DNA of 64,000 nucleotides. Origin: Cristatella mucedo (Eukaryota > Bryozoa > Phylactolaemata > Cristatellidae). The notes below the pieces were generated by a model that saw only the letters and a program-made list of their open reading frames with translations, ran no database searches and was not told the DNA's origin. The stretch lies in NCBI GenBank assembly GCA_009760855.2, contig WPIO01000050.1, positions 1,707,001-1,771,000 of the forward strand, written 5' to 3'. A program made the position numbers and the translations under genes. Shown here piece after piece: positions 10,166-21,900 of the stretch (position 1 is the first letter of the stretch; every line of letters starts with the position of its first letter).

Positions 10166-10171
10166 GAAAGA

Positions 10172-10216
10172 AGCGCCTAGAAAGAGATTGAGTTCTCTGA
10201 GGGCGCTTCATTAAGT

Positions 10217-10256
<40 letters not shown>
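10172..10256 (+). mobile_element. L2-like LINE 3' tail, right arm of an inverted pair
   Basis: AAGCGCCTAGAAAGAGATTG..CATTAAGTGTATTATTATT with a long ATT run. With 9,945-10,165 it forms an inverted repeat. Confidence 0.85.
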
Positions 10257-10339
10257 GAATGTCCGCTTGCTGTGGTGGCCTATACGATCTTAATTGAAGG
10301 ACTTAAGATAAACCTAGCTTTTTATTAGCCAGTAATAAC

Positions 10340-10870
10340 AGCGTTTGCATGCCATTTGCTTAACACCCTCTGAGAGCGTAATCTATTTCTAGGCTCGTTA
10401 CATATTATTAATAATTATTACGTTATCTCGTTACATATGCTTAAGGGAAGCATGGCCGATTGGTCAGTGATTACAGGCAGTGTCAGCACGTACAGGCAGG
10501 CACACCAAATTCGATTAACACGGACCCAACAAATGAACATGAGTGTTTCTGCTTAAATTTCAAGTCAGTAGATGTCGTGACGTCAGTCGGGAGTGAGCTC
10601 TAGGCGTTGGTCGCATAAATGGTCGCATACGAATTAAACACACGGTCTCCAAACGATTTGAGGTTGGTTAGAGACACAGCTCTACGAATTGACGCAGAAG
10701 AGCTGGGGTGCGGTGCCTACTCTGATTAGGGCGTTTTCGGATAGAGAGGTTGCAATAAGAAAATTAAGGACCTCGAAGTCGATGAAGAGCCAACGTAGGT
10801 CGCTAGCAAGCGGTTCACTACAAACAATCCTAGCTGCTGAGTTTTGCCCCAACTGTAAAACTGCATGCCC
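10340..10870 (-). mobile_element. Old L2-like LINE relic
   Basis: A diverged tail (CACCCTCTGAGAGCGTAATC) and, from 10,590, diverged C-terminal coding sequence (CACGGTCTCCAAACGATTTG; CTGCTGAGTTTTGCCCCAAC). It is heavily mutated. Confidence 0.65.
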
Positions 10871-11120
10871 CAGCGGCTAAAGAATCTCTAAACCAATAGA
10901 CTATTGAGAAGGCGACTACACAAAGTGAAAGACTCAATAAAGAACCAAAATTCTTACTCATAAATGCCACAGCACATCTCAAACAAAAACAATACACTTG
11001 ACAGTCATATTCTGACCGATAACAGTTACATGTCATCTCAAATTACCAACTTCTGACAAGAAAAACATCATACAATTTCACAAGAAAGACATTTGTATTA
11101 ATATTCTACCAAACGAGCTT
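10871..11120. other. AT-rich, nothing recognised
   Basis: No gene or repeat recognised. Confidence 0.4.
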
Positions 11121-11800
11121 GCTTACATCGGCAAAAAAGAGGCACGTAATGTCTCGCTCGCAGCACAGTGGCAGCGCTCAGCTGCAACCGGCGCTAACCA
11201 TGAGGCTTCCCAACATGGCGGGAACCGCGGTCTCACTTCCGCTCCATCGATTATTAGATATTCACATTGTATATTTTTCCGCGGATTTTTATTGGATTTA
11301 ATATTTATTCTTAATATTAAACTTAAAAATATTGCATTTAAATCTCTCACTACGCCTTCACCTATGGCTAACTCGGAGAACACGTCTTGCAGCCGGAAGA
11401 CCAGGCACGGGGCGCCCAATTTGTGGGTGTGACGCCGCTGATGCCTTTTCCACGCAGCCCCGCCCCCCCGCCCGCCCACCAACCTGACTCCCGCGCTCCG
11501 CCCACCCAATGGCTGGACTACGATCGAGCGGGTTGAGCCCAGCAATCGCTGCTGACTCGTGCGACTATGCCTAAATGAAAGCGGGCGCACGCAGCAATCG
11601 CGCTCGCACGCACCGGAGGCGAAACGTGCCAGCCGGCGGGGGCGAGCGTGCCAGCGCTCGAACAACGAGGCCCGCCATCTCCGAATGCGTTTTGCGCTTC
11701 ATCTTCTTCTGTTAAAAGTAGATACATCGGTGGTCGAGGCGCGTCGCCTTCGCCTTCGCCTCTCGGGGCACCTGGAGGTGGCCGCGTAGCCAGATACTGC
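11121..11800. promoter_or_regulatory. GC-rich island with promoter-like motifs
   Basis: AACATGGCGGGAA at about 11,212 resembles a YY1 site. CCCAATGG at about 11,505 (CCAAT box on the minus strand) lies beside GC boxes (CGCCCCCCCGCCCGCCC, 11,460-11,478). Long ORFs here overlap on both strands. A minus-strand segment (HKLGAPCLVFRLQDVFSELA before GTGAAG) could be exonic but has no clear start. Confidence 0.3.
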
Positions 11801-12084
11801 GACTGATATTCCCTACTTGACTCTGCTGGATAATAATGGCTAGGAGCCGGTCGTGCGATAGTCTATTGCAAATGCTGCCTACAAGTCGAAGCCGCGTAGT
11901 AAGGAGAGGGTTCATGCAACGACAGTTGAGCTGAGATTACCTCAGCTCGAGGCTTTTACTCGCACGAGAGCTGTTTGTGAGCCGTGGCTTATTCTGTAAG
12001 ACAAGGTCTGTACACCCTGCGGCGATGTCAAACAGAAATTGTTTCGCTACGGATGTGGACTTGTAGTGTTAAGGGTATGTATGC

Positions 12085-12235
12085 GCTATTTAACGCTGCC
12101 GTTTTTCCTTTGCTGTTGGAATACCGTCCCTTGCAGCTGCAATAATGGATCGCCCACCGCAGGATTCGAACCCACGTCCTCGGTCCGAGGTTGTGAAAAG
12201 CAGCAGCCTTACCCAGTGTGCCATCGCTGCCCACC
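12085..12235 (-). mobile_element. SINE-I copy
   Basis: The reverse complement holds TGGCACACTGGGTAAGGCTG and GGGTTCGAATCC, then the GGTGGGCGATCC junction of the family. Confidence 0.8.
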
Positions 12236-12254
12236 ATATGTGCTTGCATTGGTA

Positions 12255-12925
12255 CTGCACCTACAGGCAGCCAACCTCGTTACAGGCCCTTACAGTTGGT
12301 GTAAAACTCTGCGGAGGCTTGTCTGTCGCGAGCCTCGAAGTTGCCACATCGCAGCATTTCTCACCGAACTGCACTGGGCTCCCAGTCAAGCAGAGCGTTG
12401 ACTCCTAGGTTCCGCCACTCACTTTTAGGTCCCTTCGTTCTTTGGCTCCAGACTATGTTATCAGATCTTCTCCCCCACAGGCTAAGCATCGTACCGCCCG
12501 CTTTTCGGAATCCAATCGTACCTATACCTCATCCGAACCTCAAATCCTTTGGAGACCATTTCTTTAGTTGATATGCCCCGAAAGCCTGGAACTCACTTCC
12601 GACTGGCGTCACGATATCACCTGACTTGACGACATATAAAAATTATTAAAAACGTATCTATTTATTTAGCATTCACTGGGTCCATTTGATTCGTCCTTTG
12701 TGTGCACATTGGTTCTGATCCCGTGCATATTGTCACTAACCATATTTGCATGCTGACCCTATGCATGTCACCTCTAACCATGTTATGCTTGTTTACATTG
12801 ATCATGCTACCACTAACCATGCGATCGTCCTTCCTTTGTAGCATGTATGAAGTGCCTAGAAAGAGTTTAAGTTATTTGAGGGTGCTATACAAATGTTTTA
12901 TTTTTATAATGATTATTGTTATTAA
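12255..12925 (+). mobile_element. Diverged L2-like LINE copy with SINE-II-like tail
   Basis: It matches the LINE C-terminal region (GTAAAACTCTGCGGAGGCTTGTC, AAATCCTTTGGAGACCATTT). Its tail, GAAGTGCCTAGAAAGAGTTTAAG..GGGTGCTATACAAATG, carries the CTATACAAATG end otherwise seen in SINE-II. Confidence 0.75.
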
Positions 12926-13237
12926 TTGCTTAATATATGAGATCAAGACAGGAATATTATTAGAAACATACATTCAATTTAAAAAAGACCCAGAAGGACA
13001 ACACACTGTGAACGTAATCTCCGATGTATCTTTAAGAATCCTTGCAAATGAGCAGCGAAATTTGAAAGAGCATTCAGCTGCAACTTGTATGTATCTTAGG
13101 CATGTGGTTAAGTTTTCGGTGCTGTAGTATCACCGTTTTGACGTCACTCATGACACACTTGCTAGGCAATCCAAGATGCTTCACAGGGAAGTCGCTTTTG
13201 AAAGTGACTTTGGTGGCAATGGTATAAATTATATTAG
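12926..13237. other. No recognised feature
   Basis: AT-rich, nothing recognised. Confidence 0.4.
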
Positions 13238-13395
13238 CTGATTTAAATGCCTCATTTATAAAGCTGTAGAAGAGCCTTAACGGCTATGACCACTGCTTGC
13301 AGCAGCAGTAAAGGATCATCCACTGCAAGATTCAAACCAACGACCTCGCGACCGAGGTCATGTAGAAACCATCTTACCTAGAGTGCCATCACCAG
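13238..13395 (-). mobile_element. SINE-I copy
   Basis: The full unit in reverse: AGAAGAGCCTTAACGGCTAT, CCACTGCAAGATTCAAACC, GACCTCG..CGAGGTC, CTTACCTAGAGTGCCATCA. Confidence 0.85.
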
Positions 13396-14290
13396 CATCC
13401 TTACAGGATTTACATAGATTTATTCATTTTTTGTAGTACAACCTTAAGGAGAATTGAATGTCCAGAGGGGCGTCACGGTTTGCAGAAGACATTGCAATAG
13501 CCACACACGGACGACAGTATGTATAAGCAATTACCCCGCACACCATTTTAACATTCTTTTCAACTGGACTACGATATGTTTTGCAAGGATATGATATCAT
13601 TATTTGGTACACAAATGATTTGCGTTCGTGGACAGCAATGTCAGATTTTATGTTTTGACACAGTGCCGGGCTCCTGGTTTGTGTCCTCTGCTCATATACA
13701 TCTCGTGCAGGTTGCCTGATTGGAAATATCCTGTTCGTTTACGGCCGTATGGAAAACGCAGCAACTTCAGTAGCGTCAGTTTTTGGGCTGAATTTGGAAA
13801 GAACAAAGTGGAGTTTGCGATGCTCGAGCGACGATTCGAAACGTTGCATATTTGACGCCGAGGTGATCTCGTGGAAGCATTTCACGGTAGTGTTTGGAGA
13901 ATCCCTCGATCACCGTGGCGATCGAGGAGTTTGTCATTGTGACCCATACAGAAAAATGCGCTTTCACGATACTCGCATCAAATGCTCTCCTCGAAGGACG
14001 GAGGAGCAGAGCGATCGACAGCAAACTTAATTTGAAATTGCAATTCAAGCGGTTTCGCCTGTGCATGCATGGTCTTTGACAGAATACCTATACCATCAAT
14101 TGACTAAACTGTTTCTCGCCACAGCAGTCGGATTAGGCCTGTCTAGATATTATTCGCGCCTGACGTCGACAGCTTTGTGCCCCCTGGACAGCCAGCAAGA
14201 TAGCCGAGCTCATCGTGCTCTTCGTTCGCGTCGGACTGCTAATCGACCATCGGGTCGGGTCAATTTAACGGACGCTGCCATAGCCATCGG
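13396..14290. other. Unassigned, several overlapping ORFs
   Basis: Frames near 13,628-14,079 are open on both strands but show no domain. The last 130 bp before 14,291 are GC-richer and may be the 5' flank of the candidate secreted-protein exon. Confidence 0.3.
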
Positions 14291-14533
14291 ATGCTGCAGC
14301 GAACGGTCGGCTCAACGCTACGGATGCTTTGGACCTGTGACATTGTTGCGTGGGTGCTTTTATTGCTATCGAGTTCAGCTGCCGTCGGCGTACGTTTGCG
14401 TCGTCGCGGTGCTACACCGCCAGGCCGCGATCTGAGGCTCAAGCCTCCGCAATATCTGTTCGGCATCGGCAAAGACTTCGAGCCGCTACTACGAGTGCTT
14501 CGTGTCGTGATCCAAGATCACGAATTGAGGATG
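14291..14533 (+). CDS. Candidate first exon of a secreted or membrane protein
   Basis: 81 codons open from ATG 14,291, ending exactly at a GTGAGA donor. Residues 12-34 (MLWTCDIVAWVLLLLSSSAA, then VG) look like a signal peptide or signal anchor. They are followed by basic VRLRRRG and PPQYLFGIGKDFEP. The frame closes 18 nt past the donor. A second ATG at 14,324 would start directly at the hydrophobic stretch. I see no matching downstream exon and recognise no family. Confidence 0.33.
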
Positions 14534-14859
14534 GTGAGAAGCAGCAGCTGAAGCGAGTTTTTAGCAATGAGCATCGACTGCGTATTGGGTTTGAACAGCC
14601 TCGATTTATTGTTGGTGGATTTCTTCCATTTTCGCCTCTCCGCAGATTAGCTCTGCGAGTGTCTGTACAGAGCGTGTGCATCTCAGCAGCGAAATATTGC
14701 AGCTATATCTTCCCAATGATGTCTTTTGAGTACTATACTCAAGTCTGTGGGGGAAGATTTCCGTAGCACGGAGAATTGTATGCTGACTGCAGCATAAATG
14801 AACCTTAAAGATTTCCTAACGACGGTTCATACTGTGATTGATTCTTTCAAAAGAAATAC

Positions 14860-14932
14860 ATATAATTCATTTGTATAGCGCCCTAAGATAACTCAATCAC
14901 AATTCAGGAGCTTCACATTTGCCATTGGGGGT
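14860..14932 (-). mobile_element. SINE-II tail fragment
   Basis: ATAATTCATTTGTATAGCGCC..CAGGAGCTTCACATTTGCC is the reverse of the SINE-II tail; the tRNA head is absent. Confidence 0.75.
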
Positions 14933-16013
14933 TGAGCCTGTGACATCGGCTATGAAATATATTGACCTTAACCACGGTCGTGACGAGCACGAAAGTAGAT
15001 ATTGCTTTGAACTCGAAGGAATAGCGTTTCAAGCGAAATTTGCAGCTCTTCGAACAAGGAGTCCGTGGGCCGAATACGCCAGCCTCCTAAATGTAGGCGT
15101 GTCACTCTGCAGAGCCATATAGATCTTGTGGAAATGCTCTGCCGAAATACTTCTCACTGAAAGCAAGATTTTATGCAGACTCGGCATCCGCAACGTATCG
15201 AGAAAGAAATGACTCGTTGGATTCTAGTTTTCGATTCGGCCTGTTCGTGTTGCATGCAGTGCATGCTGTCCTGTACTTTATACCAGTGGCAAGATTCTCA
15301 CGATCGATGACCCGAGTTGTGGGTTCGACTACTACGTCAACCAATTTCTTATTCCAGCTCCATGCAGAAGGAAATAAATGGAGAAACTTGTGCGATAAAT
15401 TAAGATGTCTGCTGAATCAGCTTATGCTTAGCTTTGCATGATGAAGGACACGTCAAGGCTGTGTAGGTTTGATGAGCTTCCATAGACGTAGGTTCAAATC
15501 ACGAAACAGATAAATACCTTAAATTCTTGGGCTTGCTGCTTAAAAGATTTCGCTTTTTCCTGCCAATATCTAGCAATAAAAATACTAAAACATTACTTAA
15601 ACAGTACAAACTCTAAAGTATGTGCTAGCATAAGTTTATAAAAAACAGCTGTCTCTTATGAGTTTATATTTACCGGCACAATACTGGGTTGTATTCTTCC
15701 GGTCTGGCTGCAGATCTCTTTTGCTTGCAAGAACTCAGGATTTTCTCGATGCAGTTGCACGTACGCTCCTTGTTCTAGTATGGTGGAGTTCGGAAACATA
15801 TCTCCTTGTTGCAGCGAACGCATATACTGACCGGACCAGAAGAAAGTGGGCCGGAATTTAAGCACTCACTGAAGTTTCTCTGACATACATTTTGTCGTTT
15901 GCCACGTTTCTGCAGGGTTTCCAAAGTTCGAGGCTTAGTGGTATTGCTGTAGGCCGTTCTGTCCTCTCTCGGAGCCAACTGAAAGCGTCGTGCATGCGTG
16001 TTCAGCTTAAATA
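14933..16013. other. Unassigned
   Basis: A minus-strand frame (about 15,787-16,000) reads RRFQLAPREDR, LQKRGKRQNVCQRNFSE and VRCNKEICF. It is suggestive of a short cysteine-containing protein but has no start or partner exon. Otherwise nothing is recognised. Confidence 0.25.
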
Positions 16014-16172
16014 TATATAAATATAATTCATTTGTATAGCGCCCCAAGAGAACTTAATCTCTATTCAGGTGCTTCACATATGCCTCCGGGCTCGAGCCCA
16101 CGACCTCAGCAAGACCTTGGTCGGGGGGGGGGGGGGCGAGCACCTTAACCGCTGGACCAAACCAGCTTGGTT
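16014..16172 (-). mobile_element. SINE-II copy with homopolymer run
   Basis: Full head and tail in reverse. A poly-G run (about 16,123-16,136) interrupts the head next to CACCTTAACCGCTGGACCAA. Confidence 0.88.
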
Positions 16173-16492
16173 CGCTGTCAAGCTCACTCATCCGGCACTG
16201 AAATCCAGCTTTGAAAGACTCACCAATACACAAAGGCAGCAGAAACCGAAGGCTGGAACATGGAATTGGTAGTCTTTTTAGGTTTGGCTTCTCCACTTGA
16301 GGCAATAGTCCTTTGACACTCTCCGAATGTCTGCCTCCAACATTACGTTTGCATACACGCTCGAGGCGATCTGCCGTGGGCTCGTCGGTGCTACTGTCGT
16401 GCCATGCTTTCCGGAGTCGCACATACAATCTTTCGGGTCAGTCGAATCAGCAACGACACTCGCAATAGGTTTGACCGGATAGTTTATTCAAG

Positions 16493-16498
16493 TTCACG
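16493..16498 (-). terminator. Candidate polyadenylation signal AATAAA of the LMO7-like gene
   Basis: TTTATT on the plus strand reads AATAAA on the gene strand, about 1.66 kb after the TAG. It is the first AATAAA I noticed beyond the stop; the stretch between is GC-rich. GT-containing sequence follows. Placement is by inspection only. Confidence 0.4.
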
Positions 16499-16793
16499 AC
16501 GCACAAAGGCATTAGTAAAATCAGCGCTTGATTACACATTTTGAAAGAAGGCTGAAACAAGACAAACGGCTGCAGGCATTTTGGTGCACACTGTACTGCT
16601 GAAGCTGTAAAAGTGTAAGCCTGGCTAGTAAAAGCAGCCGGCTCGAACGGTGGAGTCGAACGGCCCAGTCTCGATGCGAACAAGCCACAGAGAGATGAGG
16701 AGGCGTCGAAGGTTTCCACTCGACCCTCGAGCAGGCGCTGCAGCGGCACCTGCTGCTCGCAATCTAGCATACGAATCACCGGAGGGCATCGAG

Positions 16794-16927
<134 letters not shown>

Positions 16928-17847
16928 CTCGAGGCCGGCGGCGAGCAAGCTGAGCATAGCTGGCCTGCATGCAGTGATCGTGACACAGGCCGCAGCCAAA
17001 ACCGATGAAGCTGCCAAAAGAGCTGCAGCTGCAGCCGTCGGCCGGTCGCGGCTACTGCGGCCTCTAGGCAGCCACTAGAGCGTGTCTAAAGTGCACCGCA
17101 GGCTCAGACTCTCGTGGGCTCTTGCCCTCGCAGAGGAGCTCGATGGGCAGAGGCCAAGATTCGAGCGCCACCGTTCGAAGGAGCTGGCGAGTCGCACTTG
17201 CCTCGCGAGCTGCAGCATCGACACGCTTGGCCCACAAGATGGGCTTAGACAGGCGCGCTTAGCTGCGCTGTCACGAGGCAGAAGGCGGCAGAGCCGAGCT
17301 GCTGGCGTCACAGCCAGCATCGAGTGGCAGGCCGCCTCGGCGGCGGCGCCATTGGCGACAAGTATGCCAACGAAGCATGCTGCTGCAAGATGGGAGCGCT
17401 AGCGAGGCCGGCGCTCCGGGTCGCACGGCCATCGATGGTCGGCCTCGGCACTCCGAGAGAGACGCTGCCTGCCTGTCTGCCTGCCTGCTGCTGCTGCAGC
17501 TGCGCATGCCTGGCTAAGCTGCAGTAAGGCTAGGCAGCCGAGGGCCGGGCAGATGGGGCCGCGGCGAGGCATTCGGCTCCTGAAGCCGGGCCTGCCGCAT
17601 GCGAGTCAGCCTCTCTCCGGTGCCTGAGCGTTTGAGCAGATGTTTCGGCTCGGCTTTCGTGCAGAGATGCCCAGCTCACTCAGCCAAAGCAGAGCTTCCG
17701 CCTGTTGGTGGAGGGCAGCAAGGCGGTGGGTTATGCGACTGCTCCTCTTCCCCGGCCAAAGGCAGAGCAGATCTTTTCCGGGTCAAGCAGACGACGCTAG
17801 CGTATCACGCGCCGAGGTGCACGGTTCCGGCGACGGTGGAGCCGGTC

Positions 17848-17875
17848 GCCCTGCGGTGGCCGGCCACCGCAGGGC
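17848..17875. repeat. 28-bp perfect palindrome in the presumed 3' UTR
   Basis: GCCCTGCGGTGGCC followed directly by its reverse complement, with no spacer. It lies about 290 bp past the stop codon on the gene strand. Confidence 0.9.
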
Positions 17876-18118
17876 GGTGCCTCGGCCACGGCAGCCTCCG
17901 AGCATCGACGTTGGCCCCACGCGGTTCCGGTCGACACGGCCTCTCGAGCTGCCACGCGACGAAGCGAGCAGGCTGGGCGTGGCTAGCCACTGTAGCAGCC
18001 GCTGCCTTCCTTCCAGGCCCACCCTTCACCGCTGGCGGTTGCTCCATAGCTCCTGCCTGCCCGCCCTGAGGCTTTGCCTGGCCGAGCGGAGGAGCTGTGC
18101 GGAGCCGAGCCTGTGCCG

Positions 18119-18166
18119 CTGTAGGCTCTGCTCGGTCGGCAGAGGCCGACCGAGCAGAGCCTACAG
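18119..18166. repeat. Perfect 22-bp inverted repeat across the LMO7-like stop codon
   Basis: Arms 18,119-18,140 and 18,145-18,166 are exact reverse complements, with a 4-nt AGAG spacer. The TAG stop (18,163-18,161) lies inside one arm. In the mRNA this would form a very stable GC-rich stem-loop starting at the last codon. Confidence 0.9.
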
Positions 18167-18372
18167 GAAGCTGTCGTCCTCTTCCGCCTGCCCGAAGCCA
18201 ATGCCGACATTATTGCTGTCGTAGCAGTCCTTGCAGTGCAGCCGGTTGTCGCGAACGCGAACATCGGCGCCGCGCGCGCCGTCCGAGAGAAGCTGTCGGC
18301 AGGCCCAGCAGCGGAAGCAGTCGACGTGGTAGCAGGCATTAAGTGACTCGATCACCATGGCAGCTCCACGAC
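18161..18372 (-). CDS. LMO7: LMO7-like terminal exon 25: LIM domain and stop
   Basis: 212 nt. The first two bases complete Gly, giving ELGRGAAMVIESL. Zinc ligands continue as CYHVDCFRCWAC and LHCKDC, so the whole domain reads C-x2-C-x19-H-x2-C-x2-C-x2-C-x21-C-x2-C, a canonical LIM double finger. The acidic tail EEDDSFL ends at TAG (18,163-18,161). AMVIESL..CYHVDCF closely resembles the LMO7 LIM domain. The acceptor follows TCTCTTCGGCAG, with a long CT tract upstream (18,424-18,516 on the plus strand). LIM domains bind proteins, not DNA. Confidence 0.95.
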
Positions 18373-18423
18373 CTGCCGAAGAGAGCGCACGAGAGCTGCA
18401 GTGGTGGCTCGTCGTCGGAGCCC

Positions 18424-18444
18424 GAGAGAAAGAGAGAAAGAGAA

Positions 18445-18495
<51 letters not shown>

Positions 18496-18516
18496 GAGAG
18501 AGAGAGATAGAGAGGG
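18424..18516 (+). repeat. GA-rich tract next to the terminal exon acceptor
   Basis: On the gene strand it is a ~90-nt CT-rich tract ending about 50 nt before the exon 25 acceptor, so it extends the pyrimidine tract. Confidence 0.9.
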
Positions 18517-18777
18517 GGGAGCTGCTGAGCTGACTCTGGCCTAACGACATGGTGCTGCTGCAGGGCCGCACTAGCTCACAGGGTTGGAACACTGCAGCTC
18601 CCTCGCACACCCGTAACTGGGTCAGCATGTCAACAGTGTAAATGCTAGTCGACGATGTAGCACACGTGAGGCTACACTTGCTAGCCTCGGCGCCTCTGTT
18701 GCTACCTTGGCTCGACCCTTCCCGGGCTCGACGGACCATTTGGCTTGTTAGCAATTAATTCTTGGCGATTAATGTAG

Positions 18778-18825
18778 GGTCGTGATGGCCCCAGAGGGTA
18801 AGGTGCTTGCTCTTCACAACCAATG
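18778..18825 (+). mobile_element. SINE-I head fragment
   Basis: GGGTCGTGATGGCCCCAGAG then GGTAAGGTGCTTGCTCTTCA; truncated before box B. Confidence 0.6.
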
Positions 18826-18994
18826 CATAAACAAAAGAAAAGCACCCGCAGCCGGCTGCAGTGGCCGGAACTGCCAGCTCAGATGCCGTTCGTTGGGCGG
18901 AACTGCGAGCCGAGTACCCGCTCGTTTGGTATTCATAGAATTGTCTCGAGCCGCTCAGCACACTCCCCACATGCGTCACTGTAAATCTCTCTAA

Positions 18995-21900
18995 CTTAGT
19001 ATTCATCAGGCCTGTTATAACTCCATCGGCCAGACTTAACGCTTACCTTTGGAATCCTTGCTCAATGTGCAATAAACCTCTGGTAATAAGCGACCTTATT
19101 TCTGAAAATGGTATCAACCTGCTCGCCCTAACTGAAACTTGGCTAAAATCGGTAAACTGAGCGCTACCCCAGCTGGTTTCTCATTCTTTAACACCCCCAG
19201 ATCAATCAAAACTGAAGGTGGAGTTGCTGTTATCGTGCGCTCGAAATTAAACTTCAAGCTATTTGCAGTACCCTCGAAGCAGTCTTTTGAATCAAATGTC
19301 TTGGTCTCACCCGAAAACAAGCTACCGATGGTGGCAGTAGTCTATCGCCCACCAGGTACAAAATCCTCCTTTATCTCAGATTTCTCCGATCTCATTTCGA
19401 TTCTGTGTGCAAGAAATCGATCCTTTCTCGGTATGGGTGATTTCAACGTTCACTTTGATAACTTATCTGACGCCTTCAGCACTGATTTTCGTGCATTGAC
19501 TGACTCATTGTCTCTTGTGGCTCATGTGCATGGCCCTACTCACATCAAGGGTCACACACTCGACCAGATTTTCTCACACAACTGCACTTTGTCATCACCA
19601 GTTATTACTGAGTCCTGCTTATCTGACCACATGCAGATCTCATTCAATCTACAGTGTGTGCCCACCTCCTCCTCTAAAATAACCTTTGAATTGGAAAACC
19701 TCAAGACCCTTGACACTGTCATCATTGGTAGATAGCTACAACACGACACAAGCCGACACGCTCGACGAGTTTGCACCTCTGACAAAGCGCACTGTGCGCC
19801 CCCGCCCAGACGGCCTATGGTTTACCACAGGCATTAAACTAGCCAGGTCTACTAAACGAAAGCTTGAAAAAGCATACAAAAGATCCGGACTAACTGTCCA
19901 TCGACAGGCTTATGAAGACTACTGTAAGTCGTACCAATCGATCCTAGCAAAGGCCAAGTCTAGCTTCGATAGAAACATTGTTGAACCATAGATGCACAAT
20001 CCAAAAATGCTGATGTCAACAATAAACCATCTCCTCAACCGTTCCCAGATTAGCTCCTTACCTGATGATACTTGTGATGATCTAGCCGATCGCTTCTCTA
20101 GATTCTTTGTGCCGAAGATAGACAAGATCAGGGAATCCATCCCTGCGATGACAACCTCCCCACTAGAACGCTGTTCCTCGGTTCCTGGCTGCACCTCAAT
20201 GTCTACATTTAAGCACGTCATTAGTGATCTAGTCCTAAAGTTCGTATCGCAATCAAAGAAGACAACAAGTCCTCTGGACCCTATTCCCACTGTCCTGCTC
20301 CTACGCTGCATTGATCTGCTGCTGCCATGCATAACCAACATCATTAATATGTCATTAGCCTCAGGTCATGTCCCAGAACCTTTCAAAAAAGGCGTAGTCC
20401 GGCCACTTCTCAAGAACACGACACTAGACCAAGAGAACTTGAGCAACTACCGCCCAGTCTCCCTTCTACCATTCCTATCTAAGTCACTGGAACGGGTCGT
20501 GACGGACCAGCTGAACTCAAATCTTGAAACTTCAAACCTTGCTGGTAAGTTCCAGTCTGGCTTGAGAGATAATCAATCCACAGAGTCAGCATTGCTTATT
20601 GTGTACAACGACCTGCTTAGGAATGCAGACATGGGTAGAGTGTCTCGACTAGTTTTGTTCGATCTTTCGGCAGCTCTTGATAACATCGATCACAAAGTTC
20701 TTCTAGAGCGCCTTTCATCTCGCCTGGGCATCACTGGCACTGCTCTGCAATGGTTAAGGTATTATCTCAGTGGCAGACTCCAGAGTATTGACGTGAATGG
20801 ACAAAGATTATCCAAGGTACCTCTGAAATATGGGGTTCCTCAGGGCTCCGTGCTAGGTCCGGTTCTTTTCACGGTTTATACTCTCCCTCTTGCTGATGTA
20901 ATTGCCAAGCACAATCTAGGCTTTCACTTCTATGCGGATGACACTCAGTTGTACCTTTACTTGGATCCCTCCCAGCCTTCGAGCACCTCGAATTCTCTCA
21001 ACTCACTTGCTGCATGTATTTATGACGTCCGCAGATGGATGGCAGCAAATTTTCTAAAACTAAACGATAATAAAACTATCTTAATAGTTATGGGCAAACC
21101 CAGTGTGAATCAGAAATTGGAAAGGCTGACTCTCAAAATAGGCCTTGCCAGCATATTTCCAGTTGAATCAGCTCAAAATCTAGGTGTCATGTTCCAAAGT
21201 GACCTCTCGTTGGACGACCACATCAGCTCCACAATCAAATCTGCGTACTCTCAGATACATAATATTGCTAAAAATCGAGCTTATTTAGATAAGGATACCA
21301 CGTCTAAGTTGGTCCATGCATTTGTGACATCCTGTCTTGACTTATGTAACTCACTACTTGCTGGTCTACCAGCATGTGCAATCAAGCAATTACAGCTGGT
21401 GCAAAACTCCGCAGCTAGGCTTGTCTGTCGTGAGCGGCACACTTGCCACAGCACACCACTTCTCGCCGACCTACACTGGCTCCCTGTCAAGCAACGGATC
21501 GACTTCAAGGTTTTATCGCTTACTTTTAGGTCACTTCACTTTTTGGCTCCAGCCTATCTCTCAGATCTACTCCCCACTAGGCCAAGCATCATACCATCTG
21601 CTTTTTGGAATCCAACAGTTTACCAATACCTCGTACAAACTTCAAATCATGTGGAGACCGTGCATTTAGTTTGTATGCTCCCAAAGCCTGGGACTCACTC
21701 CCGACTTGCGTCACAACATCCCCTGACTTGACCACATTTAAAATGAACTTAAAAAACACCTATTCAGGACAGCATTTAGTGGGTTCCTTCGATTTATCCT
21801 TCACGTGTCCTTATGCGTGCTGACAGTGTGCATGCTGCCACTAATCACATTTGCAAGCTGACCCTGTGCATGTCACCCCTAACCATGTTATTCACGTTTT

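Noticed and set aside
15775-16428. Minus-strand ORFs with dibasic sites as a neuropeptide precursor
   Set aside because: Interrupted by a SINE-II, no start or signal peptide, and placed just after the presumed poly(A) site.
17599-18224. Long overlapping ORFs on both strands beyond the LMO7-like stop
   Set aside because: GC-rich sequence with palindromes; no domain, no codon pattern, and it lies in the presumed 3' UTR.
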